Assembly (NCBI GenBank): GCA_003132645.1
Contig: PKYM01000262.1
Coordinates: 12,094-19,787 of the forward strand
Direction: 5' to 3'
Origin: Actinomycetota bacterium
GTDB lineage: Bacteria > Actinomycetota > Thermoleophilia > UBA2241
DNA length: 7,694 nucleotides
Shown here: in pieces, positions 1-5,864 of the stretch
Position numbering within the stretch: position 1 is the first letter of the stretch
Layout of the letters: each line of letters opens with the position of its first letter
Translations under genes and position numbers: made by a program
The notes under the pieces: model-generated
The model's input: the letters and a program-made list of their open reading frames with translations, nothing else
Told to the model about the DNA's origin: nothing
Database searches by the model: none

Positions 1-1
1 G

Positions 2-772
2 CCCGAGCTCCGGCTGGCCCCCGGCTGCACCGCGGTGGCGATCGTCTCGGAGGGTCGTCACGTCGTCGGCCACAATATGGACTGGTATGTCGTCGACGCG
101 GTGAACAACGTGCTCTTCGATCTGACCGTGAACGACGGCACCAGGCTGCTGGCCTTTGCCGGCGCCGCGTATCTGCCGATCGTCGGCCTGAACTCGCACG
201 GCATCGGCAACCTGAGCAACTCGGTGTATTCCACCGACAACCTGGTCGGGGTGCCCAACGTCTTCGTGCGGCGCTCCACGATGGAGGACGCGAGCCTCGA
301 GGCGGCCCGCGAACACGGTCTGCTGGCGGCTCGCGCACGCGGCACGAACCAGTTCTTCGCGGACACCGCAGGCCGGCTCTGGGACGTCGAGTCGTCGGCC
401 GGAGCCAGCGCCTTCGCCGATCACTCGGCGCGCGGCTACATGGCGCACACCAACCACTACGTCGCGCCCGAGATGGCGCCCTTCGAGGGCTCCGACTACG
501 AGGAGTCCCGCACGCGGCTGAACACCGCCGAGATCATGCTTGCCGAGGGCCTCGGCCGCGGCGACGACCCCGTCGAGCTCGTGGCCCGGATCCTGCGCTG
601 CCACGAGCCCCGCAGCGAGGAGTGTATCTGCGGCCATCCCGACCTCAGCGAGCCTCTCGCCGAGCAGGGCATGACGGTGGGCAGCATCATCTGCGACTTG
701 GACGAACGGCGACTCTATGCCTGCGCCGGCACGCCCTGCGACAACCCCTACCAGGTCTTCGAGATGGACTGA
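2..772 (+). CDS. C45-family autoproteolytic acyltransferase/hydrolase, 5'-truncated by the window edge
   Basis: This is the C-terminal part (256 visible residues) of an N-terminal-nucleophile hydrolase of the peptidase C45 / acyl-CoA:6-aminopenicillanate acyltransferase family. These enzymes cleave themselves before a cysteine, which then attacks amide or acyl bonds. The frame is open from base 2 to a TGA at 770-772. A GTG at 35 could be mistaken for the start, but the upstream codons read PGCTAVAI. The GCT fits the family's Gly-Cys self-cleavage site, with the nucleophile Cys codon at 26-28. Further family signals are GHNMDW just downstream, a GLNSHGIGNLSNSV segment and AHTNHYV in mid-protein. 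Known members have roughly 100 residues before the Cys, so most of the propeptide lies outside the window. No signal peptide can be judged. A small YbjQ gene follows in the same direction and may be co-transcribed. The substrate is unknown; penicillin acylation is only the namesake activity. Family call fairly sure, specificity not. Confidence 0.85.
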   Translation, partial: PELRLAPGCTAVAIVSEGRHVVGHNMDWYVVDAVNNVLFDLTVNDGTRLLAFAGAAYLPIVGLNSHGIGNLSNSVYSTDNLVGVPNVFVRRSTMEDASLEAAREHGLLAARARGTNQFFADTAGRLWDVESSAGASAFADHSARGYMAHTNHYVAPEMAPFEGSDYEESRTRLNTAEIMLAEGLGRGDDPVELVARILRCHEPRSEECICGHPDLSEPLAEQGMTVGSIICDLDERRLYACAGTPCDNPYQVFEMD

Positions 773-806
773 CGCGTAAAGCCAACGAGTCGCGCAAAGC
801 ATGATC

Positions 807-814
807 GAGGAGGG
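807..814 (+). promoter_or_regulatory. Shine-Dalgarno site fixing the GTG start of the YbjQ gene
   Basis: GAGGAGGG lies five bases before the GTG at 820. It is the strongest ribosome binding site nearby and supports the GTG start over the out-of-frame ATG at 801, which overlaps the site region. Confidence 0.75.
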
Positions 815-819
815 TTTTC

Positions 820-1161
820 GTGGACTACCGATGGACTTCGACGACGTTCGAGATGCCGGGCTGCCATGTGGTGCGCAATCTGGGGGTCGTGCGCGGGGTC
901 ACCGTGCGCTCGGCGCACCTGGGCAGCCAGATCGCAGCCGGATTTCGCTCGCTCGGCGGCGGCCGGATCGACGAGTACGTGGAGATGTGCGAACAGGCGC
1001 GCGCCGAGGCCTTCGCCATCATGGTGGCTCACGCCGACCAGATGGGCGCCAACGCCATCGTCGGCGTGCGCTACGACGCCACCGAGCTGATGCAGAACAT
1101 GACCGAGGTCATCGCCTACGGCAGCGCGGTCGTGGTCGAGGGCGACGCGCCCCAGGCCTGA
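820..1161 (+). CDS. YbjQ/DUF74 family small protein
   Basis: A 113-residue protein of the YbjQ (DUF74, 'heavy-metal-binding') family, which forms small oligomeric rings and has no settled biochemical role. The length is normal for the family (about 105-110). Recognisable segments are LGVVRGVTVRS near residues 21-31, the glycine-rich LGGGRIDEY around 45-53, a helix with CEQARAEAFAIM near 57-68, GANAIVGVRYD at 77-86 and a C-terminal strand GSAVVVE at 101-107. All follow the usual order. The GTG start is chosen because a GAGGAGGG site precedes it by five bases and the encoded product begins where family members begin. No signal peptide or membrane segment is seen. It lies 47 bases after the C45 gene on the same strand, so the two may form one transcript; the reason for the pairing is unknown. 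The name's metal-binding claim is not supported by any obvious Cys/His cluster here. Confidence 0.88.
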   Translation: MDYRWTSTTFEMPGCHVVRNLGVVRGVTVRSAHLGSQIAAGFRSLGGGRIDEYVEMCEQARAEAFAIMVAHADQMGANAIVGVRYDATELMQNMTEVIAYGSAVVVEGDAPQA

Positions 1162-1163
1162 CG

Positions 1164-1182
1164 GGGCGACACCTTCTCGCCC
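1164..1182 (+). terminator. Weak hairpin after the YbjQ gene
   Basis: GGGCGA (1164-1169) pairs with TCGCCC (1177-1182) across a seven-base loop, two bases after the YbjQ stop. There is no T-run behind it, so this is only a possible terminator or mRNA end stabiliser. I saw no convincing sigma-70 promoter in the remaining bases up to the PucR gene. Confidence 0.25.
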
Positions 1183-1305
1183 TCCCTGAGTCTTGCCGCC
1201 TTGGCCAAGATGTGGTGCAGTCTCGCCTTGCGGTTGGACAGAAGGTAGAGTAGTGGCGGCATCACAGACGACGACACCCTGTCCTCGGAAGGATTGCGAG
1301 CCGAC

Positions 1306-2967
1306 ATGATCACCGTTCAGGACATCCTCGAGATCCCCGGTCTCAACCTCAAGCTCTGTGCGGGCAAGAAGGCGGTCGGCAACCCGGTGCGCTGGGTGCA
1401 CATCGCCGAGATGTCCGACCCCACGCGCTGGCTCAAGGGCGGCGAGCTGCTGCTCACCACTGGGCTCGCGCTCGTCGACCGCGAGGCCGAGCAGCTCGCC
1501 ATGCTGCAGCGGCTGATCGACGCCAACCTCTCGGGCCTCGGCTTCGGCGTCGGGTTCGGCTTCAAGTCGGTGCCCGAGGCCATGGTGGCGCTTGCCGACA
1601 AGCACGAGTTTCCGCTCTTCGAAGTGCCCTACAACATCCCGTTCATCGCGATCACCGAGGCCGTCGCCTCGAAGATCGTGAACGAACAGTACGCTCTCCT
1701 GCAGCGCTCGCTCGCCGTGCACGAGAAGCTCACCAAGATCGTGCTCGAAGAGAAGGGCCTGCAGTTCATCATCTCGACGCTGTCGGGGCTGGTCGGCTGT
1801 TCGGCGGTGCTCTTCGACTTCCACGGCCTCGTGCTCTGCGAAGCCGCCCACCGGCGGCGCATCCCCGCCGCCCTCATGGCCGACCTCTGGAAGCAGATCT
1901 CCGACAAGCGCGCCTCGCGCCAGGATTTCGCGGTCGACGGGCCCCACGGGGGCGGCAGCGTGCAGGTCTACCCGGTCGTGGCCTCGCATCGCATCGGCGC
2001 CTTTCTTGCGGTCATCAAGGACGCGGGCGAGTTCTCGGACTACGACCGCATCATCCTGCATCACGTAGTCACGGTCACGGCTCTCGAGCTGGTCAAGAAG
2101 AAGGCCGTCGCCGAGACCGAGAAGCGCCTCGCCGGCGATTTCTTCGACGAGCTCATCGCCAGCGATCTCTACGAAGAGGAGATCGCCCGCAGGCTCGCCT
2201 TCTTCGGCCTCGACCCGGCCGCCGAGCAGCTCATCATGCTGGTCGACATCGACGGCTTCACCGCCGCCCCGGACGGCGCGCCCGAAAAGGAGGAGATCGT
2301 CGTCCAGGACGTCAAGGAGCGGCTTCACTGGGCGGTCGACGAGTTTCTCGCGCAACGCGACCTGCTGTTCATCTCGGCCTCGCACAGCGACTCGGTGGTC
2401 GTGCTGGTGCAGCTCGGCACGCTCGGCGCCCACGACGTCCTCGCACTCGCCGGCGAGCTGCAGGGCACGATCGGCGGCATGATCCCCGAGGTCACAGTGT
2501 CGATCGGCATCGGCCGGCCGCACAGCACGCTTGTCGACCTGCGGCAGAGCTACTACGAGGCTCTCTACGCCATCCAGATCCGCAAGCTCAAGGGCAGCAC
2601 GAGCGTTATCGCGAGCTTTGACGACCTGGGCTCGTACGGCTTGCTGCTGGGCCTTCAGGACACCGTCTCGCTCGAAGTCTTCTACGACAGCGTGCTGGGT
2701 AAGCTGCGCGCCTACGACGAACAGAACGCGAGTGACCTGGTCAAGAGCCTGGCTTGCTTTCTCGAAGCCAACGGCCACTGGGGCGAGGCCGCCGAGCGGC
2801 TTTACGTGCACCGCCACACGCTGCGCTACCGCATGAAGCGCGTCGAAGACATCACCGGCCGCGATCTCGGCAGCTCGCAGGACCGCATGGAGTTCTGGCT
2901 GGCCCTCAAGGCGCGCGAGCTGGTGGCCCAGTCGGGCAAGCGACCGCGCGGCGTGCGCCAGGCCTGA
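1306..2967 (+). CDS. PucR-family transcriptional regulator
   Basis: A 553-residue cytoplasmic DNA-binding regulator with the full PucR layout. Residues about 3-125 form the N-terminal PucR (purine catabolism regulator-like) sensing domain, with the typical NPVRWVHIAEMSDPTRWL and GGELLLTTGLAL stretches. Residues about 130-265 form a middle region that resembles a GAF-like sensor in predicted composition. Residues about 270-430 match the degenerate GGDEF-like (CdaR) domain, including VTVSIGIGRP and the YYEALYAI helix. Residues about 478-535 form the C-terminal PucR helix-turn-helix, with LYVHRHTLRYRMKRVEDITGRDL. The ATG at 1306 is preferred because family members begin MLTV-like and GGAAGGA at 1287-1293 precedes it; a TTG at 1294 directly abuts that site and is less likely. 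Known family members (Bacillus PucR, E. coli CdaR) control purine or sugar-acid catabolism genes, mostly as activators; the inducer here is unknown. It faces the SDR gene tail-to-tail with only eight bases between their stops. Its targets could be the upstream C45/YbjQ pair or genes outside the window. Confidence 0.93.
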   Translation: MITVQDILEIPGLNLKLCAGKKAVGNPVRWVHIAEMSDPTRWLKGGELLLTTGLALVDREAEQLAMLQRLIDANLSGLGFGVGFGFKSVPEAMVALADKHEFPLFEVPYNIPFIAITEAVASKIVNEQYALLQRSLAVHEKLTKIVLEEKGLQFIISTLSGLVGCSAVLFDFHGLVLCEAAHRRRIPAALMADLWKQISDKRASRQDFAVDGPHGGGSVQVYPVVASHRIGAFLAVIKDAGEFSDYDRIILHHVVTVTALELVKKKAVAETEKRLAGDFFDELIASDLYEEEIARRLAFFGLDPAAEQLIMLVDIDGFTAAPDGAPEKEEIVVQDVKERLHWAVDEFLAQRDLLFISASHSDSVVVLVQLGTLGAHDVLALAGELQGTIGGMIPEVTVSIGIGRPHSTLVDLRQSYYEALYAIQIRKLKGSTSVIASFDDLGSYGLLLGLQDTVSLEVFYDSVLGKLRAYDEQNASDLVKSLACFLEANGHWGEAAERLYVHRHTLRYRMKRVEDITGRDLGSSQDRMEFWLALKARELVAQSGKRPRGVRQA

Positions 2968-2975
2968 AGGGTAGG

Positions 2976-3788
2976 CTAGGGCGCCAGCGGGCCCAGGAGC
3001 GTGCCGCCCTCGACCGGCAGGTTCACGCCGGTCAGCGCGTCGCAGGCGATCACGAACCGGATCGCCCGCGCGATCTCGGCCGGCGCGACCGGGTGGCCGA
3101 TCGCCGTGCGTGCCGCCGCCCTCAGGGTGGCTTCGTGGCGCGGGTCGTCGGGCAGGTCGATGGGTCCGGGCGCCACGCCGCACACCCGCACGCCGTCGGG
3201 CGCCCACGCCTTGGCCAGCGAGGCCACGAGCATGATCTGGGCTGCCTTGGCGGCGCCGTGGCCCGCGAAGGCGGCCGAGGGCACGACGCCGAGCACATCG
3301 GTCAAGGCGACGATGACGCCGCGCGTCGGCTCGTCGGCGCGGCGAGCCGTCGTGCCGTCGACGAAACGCTCGCGCGCCGCGCAGGCGGCCACGAAGAAAC
3401 CACGCGCGATCACGTCGAACGACGCCTGCCAGTCGGCCGAATCGACGTCCTGCGGGGCCGCCGGTCGGAACGGTCCGCTGGCGGCATAGACGAGCACGTC
3501 GAGCCCGCCGAGGGCGTCGGCGGCGCCGGCAACGAGCGCGGCAGCCGCGGCCGGCGCGACGACGTCGCCCGAAACGATCACGCAGCGCCGGCCCAGGGCG
3601 CGCACGGCCGCGCACGTCGCGGTCGCGTCGGCGGCCGCCGACCGCGTGCTGATCGCCAGGTCGGCGCCGTGCGCGGCGAGGTCGAGCGCGACCACGGCCC
3701 CAAGGCGCCGCGCGCCGCCGATCACGAGGCATCTCGCGCCCTCGAGTCTCACGTCGTCACTTCGCTGCTCGTGCGCACTCAGGTCCAC
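2976..3788 (-). CDS. SDR-family protein with a degenerate catalytic tetrad
   Basis: A 270-residue Rossmann-fold protein of the short-chain dehydrogenase/reductase family, closest in feel to the pteridine-reductase/FabG-like branch. The cofactor site is recognisable as CLVIGGARRLGA near residues 20-31, the variant TGxxxGxG loop, followed by VSGDVV, LDVLVYAASGP and a late VAPGP turn. Counting from the GTG at 3788, the expected catalytic Ser is Asp164, the Tyr of YxxxK is His177 (HGAAK, Lys181 kept), and the helix Asn is Ile127. Normal SDR redox chemistry is therefore doubtful; it may bind NAD(P) or a ligand without catalysis, or use altered chemistry. The GTG at 3788 is chosen for a GAAAGG site four bases upstream. 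A GTG at 3752 (258 residues, starting VRLEGARC) fits family N-termini equally well, and an ATG at 3851 would overlap the divergent regulator's start. It is divergent from the Lrp/AsnC gene, which may regulate it. Family call sure, function unknown. Confidence 0.85.
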   Translation of the reverse strand: MDLSAHEQRSDDVRLEGARCLVIGGARRLGAVVALDLAAHGADLAISTRSAAADATATCAAVRALGRRCVIVSGDVVAPAAAAALVAGAADALGGLDVLVYAASGPFRPAAPQDVDSADWQASFDVIARGFFVAACAARERFVDGTTARRADEPTRGVIVALTDVLGVVPSAAFAGHGAAKAAQIMLVASLAKAWAPDGVRVCGVAPGPIDLPDDPRHEATLRAAARTAIGHPVAPAEIARAIRFVIACDALTGVNLPVEGGTLLGPLAP

Positions 3789-3815
3789 TGTGCCTTTCGC
3801 CGCCACGTACGTCCA

Positions 3816-3830
3816 GTGTGATAAACATAC
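3816..3830. promoter_or_regulatory. AT-rich imperfect palindrome between divergent SDR and Lrp/AsnC genes, candidate operator
   Basis: GTGTG-ATAAA-CATAC is a 15-base inverted repeat with 4 of 5 half-site pairs matching and an AT centre, in an otherwise GC-rich gap of about 60 bases between the divergent starts. Lrp/AsnC proteins commonly bind sites of about 15 bases with an AT-rich middle. The same bases could hold a -10 for either gene: GATAAA at 3820-3825 for the regulator (with an upstream TGT), or TATGTT on the minus strand (3829-3824) for the SDR. Neither has a good -35. The operator role is inferred from position and symmetry only. Confidence 0.4.
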
Positions 3831-3849
3831 CAGAGCATCCGCCGAAGCC

Positions 3850-4374
3850 ATGCGGCGGCGCGACCCGGGGGGCAGTTTGAAACGCAGTCTCGACTCACTC
3901 GACAAAGCGCTGATCGGCACGTTGTTCGACGACGGTCGGCTCGCGGTCTCCGAGATCGCCGCTCGTCTGGGCAGCTCGACCCCGACCGTGCGCGGGCGGC
4001 TGCGCCACCTGCTCGCGGCCGGCGTGCTGCGCGTCGCGGCGCTGGTCGACGCCTCCGAAACGCCCGAGCTGACGATCGCCATCGTGGGGCTCAGCCTCGA
4101 TGGCTACGACCTCGACGAGATGGTCGAGCGGCTCGCGGCGCTCGACGTGGTCAACTGGGCGGCGGTCGTCACCGGCCGCTACGACATCATCGCCGAGGTT
4201 GCCACCACCGACGGCATGAACGGCCTCTACGACTTCCTCAACATCTCCCTGCAGAAACTGGGCGGCATCCAGTCGAGCGAGATGTTCGTCGTCTTGAAAG
4301 CCAGTCACAAGTGGATGCTCCTGCCTCAGGCCACGACCGCCGTCTGGACCGGTCCGGCCGCCGGCGGACCCTGA
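3850..4374 (+). CDS. Lrp/AsnC-family regulator, AldR-like by position
   Basis: A 174-residue leucine-responsive/AsnC-type regulator. Residues about 13-60 form the N-terminal winged helix-turn-helix, beginning SLDSLDKALIGTLFDDGRLA and continuing SEIAARLGSSTPTVRGRLRHL. Residues about 72-152 form the RAM effector-binding/oligomerisation domain, with the typical VVTGRYDIIAEV and a final EMFVVLK strand. The length is slightly above the family's usual 150-165. The ATG at 3850 is used, but the site before it is weak. A TTG at 3877 after a run of G would give LKRSLDSLDK, very close to the normal family N-terminus, so the real start may be there. It lies upstream of alanine dehydrogenase in the same direction with a 179-base gap. 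In mycobacteria the Lrp/AsnC protein AldR controls ald in response to alanine, so an AldR-like role is a reasonable inference. It may also control the divergent SDR and itself. Family sure, target inferred. Confidence 0.92.
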   Translation: MRRRDPGGSLKRSLDSLDKALIGTLFDDGRLAVSEIAARLGSSTPTVRGRLRHLLAAGVLRVAALVDASETPELTIAIVGLSLDGYDLDEMVERLAALDVVNWAAVVTGRYDIIAEVATTDGMNGLYDFLNISLQKLGGIQSSEMFVVLKASHKWMLLPQATTAVWTGPAAGGP

Positions 4375-4393
4375 ACCCCAGGGCATCAGCGCT

Positions 4394-4408
4394 CGATTTC
4401 GCGAATCG
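4394..4408. promoter_or_regulatory. 15-base palindrome upstream of ald, candidate regulator site
   Basis: CGATT-TCGCG-AATCG has two perfectly complementary five-base half-sites around a five-base centre. It sits 20 bases after the Lrp/AsnC stop and about 57 bases before the candidate ald -10. Size and spacing suit an Lrp/AsnC dimer site, but its half-sites differ from those of the palindrome at 3816-3830, which weakens the idea of one shared operator. Confidence 0.35.
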
Positions 4409-4427
4409 GTAAGAGAGCTGCGTCTTG

Positions 4428-4445
4428 CCTTCCGAAGCCGGAAGG
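4428..4445. repeat. Perfect 7-base inverted repeat upstream of the ald promoter
   Basis: CCTTCCG (4428-4434) and CGGAAGG (4439-4445) pair perfectly around AAGC. It lies just upstream of the candidate ald -10, overlapping where a -35 would be. It could be an operator or, as RNA, a short terminator hairpin for the Lrp/AsnC gene. No T-run follows directly, so the operator reading is slightly favoured. Confidence 0.4.
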
Positions 4446-4461
4446 AACGCCACAGGTTTTC

Positions 4462-4470
4462 TGCTACAAT
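4462..4470 (+). promoter_or_regulatory. Extended -10 promoter candidate for ald
   Basis: TGCTACAAT is a TGN extended -10 with TACAAT, five of six matches to the sigma-70 consensus. It is the best -10 in the gap and stands out from the GC-rich surroundings. No good -35 lies 16-18 bases upstream, which is usual for extended -10 promoters. Transcription would start near 4477 and leave a leader of about 77 bases before the ald ATG. Confidence 0.5.
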
Positions 4471-4541
4471 GCCAACGTAATTGGGGCAGTCTCCACGCTC
4501 AGCAACGTGTCGCTGTCCCGGGTGCCGGTAGTGGCAAAAAC

Positions 4542-4547
4542 AGGAGG
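4542..4547 (+). promoter_or_regulatory. Shine-Dalgarno site of ald
   Basis: A consensus AGGAGG six bases before the ATG at 4554. It settles the start against an in-frame TTG at 4425, which would also lie upstream of the candidate promoter. Confidence 0.85.
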
Positions 4548-4553
4548 CAATCG

Positions 4554-5681
4554 ATGATCGTCGGCGTGCCCAAGGAGATCAAGAACGAGGAATACCGGGT
4601 CGCGATGACCCCCAACGGAGCCAAGGACTTCGTGCGCGCGGGTCACACCGTCGTCGTCGAGGCGGGTGCGGGCGTGGGCTCGGGCTTCAGCGACGACGAG
4701 TACCAGGCCGCGGGCGCCGAGCTCGCTCCCGTCGACGACGTGTTCGCGCGCGCCGACATGATCTACAAGGTCAAGGAGCCCATCCCGGTCGAGTACGACA
4801 AGTTCAAGCCGGGCCAGATCCTCTACACCTACCTCCACATGGCTGCGGACTACGCCCGCCAGTTGACCGACGGCATGCTGGTCGCCAAAATCCGCGGCAT
4901 CGCCTTCGAGACGGTCGAGTTCCCGAACGGCGCCCACCCGCTCCTCTTCCCGATGAGCGAGGTCGCCGGCAAGCTCGCCATCCAGGCCGGCGCCACTCAC
5001 CTGCAGAAGAACAACGGCGGCCGCGGCGTGCTCCTCGGCGGCGTCACCGGCGTGCCGCAGGCGAAGGTCGTCATCATCGGCGGCGGCACCGTCGGCGCCA
5101 ACGCCGCCAAGGTCGCCGTCGGTATCGGCGCCCGCACAGTCGTCATCGACACGAGCGCCGAGCGCCTCACCTACCTCGACGACATCTTCGCCGGCCACAT
5201 CGAGACCGTCCTCAGCACCGAGGCCGCCATCGAGGCCGAGATCGCCGACGCGGACCTCGTCGTGGGCGCCGTGCTGCTGCCCGGCGGCGCGCAGACCCCG
5301 CACCTCATCAAGAAGAGCATGCTCAAGAACATGATGCCCGGTTCGGTGCTCGTCGACGTGGCCATCGACCAGGGCGGCTGCTTCGAGACCTCCAAGCCCA
5401 CCACGCACACCGAGCCGACCTACGTGGTCGACGGCGTCATCCACTACTGCGTCGCCAACATGCCCGGCGCCGTGGCCCGCACTTCCACCATGGCCCTCGC
5501 CGGTGCGACGCTGCCGTACGGCCTGGCCATCGCCAACAAGGGCTTCGAGAAGGCCGTCGCCGACGACGCGGCGTTGGCGCTCGGCGTCAACGTCTATCGT
5601 GGCCTGCTGACGATCCCTTCGGTCGCCACCGCCCACGGCATGAAGTACACGCCGCTGGCCGACGCCCTCAAGAGCGCCTGA
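4554..5681 (+). CDS. ald: Alanine dehydrogenase (NAD+)
   Basis: A 375-residue L-alanine dehydrogenase (EC 1.4.1.1): reversible oxidative deamination of L-alanine to pyruvate, ammonia and NADH in the cytoplasm, usually as a hexamer. The length matches the family (about 370). The N-terminal substrate domain starts MIVGVPKEIKNEEYRVAMTP. Residues Arg15, Lys74 and His95 (in YTYLH) match the substrate-binding and catalytic residues of characterised enzymes. The VDVAIDQGG signature (Asp268, Asp272) holds the catalytic aspartate. The NAD-binding loop is IIGGGTVGANAA near 174-185, and Asp199 at the end of the second strand fits NAD rather than NADP. The ATG at 4554 has a consensus AGGAGG and matches known N-termini. 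It has its own promoter candidate and a strong hairpin after the stop, so it is probably monocistronic. The Lrp/AsnC regulator just upstream is the likely controller. No missing residues or frameshifts are seen. Confidence 0.97.
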   Translation: MIVGVPKEIKNEEYRVAMTPNGAKDFVRAGHTVVVEAGAGVGSGFSDDEYQAAGAELAPVDDVFARADMIYKVKEPIPVEYDKFKPGQILYTYLHMAADYARQLTDGMLVAKIRGIAFETVEFPNGAHPLLFPMSEVAGKLAIQAGATHLQKNNGGRGVLLGGVTGVPQAKVVIIGGGTVGANAAKVAVGIGARTVVIDTSAERLTYLDDIFAGHIETVLSTEAAIEAEIADADLVVGAVLLPGGAQTPHLIKKSMLKNMMPGSVLVDVAIDQGGCFETSKPTTHTEPTYVVDGVIHYCVANMPGAVARTSTMALAGATLPYGLAIANKGFEKAVADDAALALGVNVYRGLLTIPSVATAHGMKYTPLADALKSA

Positions 5682-5704
5682 CAGCGAAGGCAAACTGAGA
5701 CATC

Positions 5705-5732
5705 GCCGACCGGGCCTTTGGGCCCGGTCGGC
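5705..5732 (+). terminator. Strong GC hairpin after ald
   Basis: GCCGACCGGGCC (5705-5716) and GGCCCGGTCGGC (5721-5732) form a perfect 12-base stem with a TTTG loop, 23 bases after the ald stop. No T-run follows, so it is a hairpin-type or U-less terminator as often proposed in high-GC bacteria, or an mRNA 3' stabiliser. Either reading separates ald from the next gene. Confidence 0.65.
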
Positions 5733-5789
5733 CACAACGGCCGGCTTGCGCCGTCCGGCGGCGTGGTGAATCCTTAAGCGGGGGCCACG

Positions 5790-5805
5790 AGCGCCGGGCG
5801 GCGCT
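5790..5805. repeat. Short inverted repeat upstream of the AOR gene
   Basis: AGCGCC (5790-5795) and GGCGCT (5800-5805) pair perfectly around GGGC, about 60 bases before the AOR start. It may be a leader hairpin or chance in GC-rich DNA. I found no convincing -35/-10 pair in the gap from 5733 to 5864. Confidence 0.2.
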
Positions 5806-5864
5806 TCGCATTCCCTGCCTCGCACCTCGTGCGCGGACCGATTCGGCGTCGGAAAGGACAAGGC

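Noticed and set aside
1193..1251. Promoter-like hexamers before PucR (TTGCCG, TTGGAC, TAGAGT)
   Set aside because: No pair has spacing of 16-18 bases; the closest distances are 6 and 12 bases, so I do not call a promoter.
801..1253. A 150-codon frame starting at ATG 801
   Set aside because: The frame overlaps the YbjQ gene out of phase, the ATG has no site before it, and its translation has no family features. The GTG at 820 with GAGGAGGG is better supported.
748..3732. A 994-codon open frame on the minus strand
   Set aside because: It runs antisense across the YbjQ and PucR genes and overlaps the SDR in another frame. Its composition is Arg/Ala/Asp/Val-rich with no domain signal, typical of the open antisense frame of GC-rich genes.
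2754..3821. A 355-codon plus-strand frame over the PucR end and the SDR
   Set aside because: It begins inside the PucR helix-turn-helix region in another frame and continues antisense to the SDR; the product is Arg/Gly/His-rich without motifs.
5733..5864. Possible promoter for the AOR gene (TTGCGC near 5746 with AATCCT)
   Set aside because: The -10 match is too poor to support; a different sigma factor cannot be judged from this alone.
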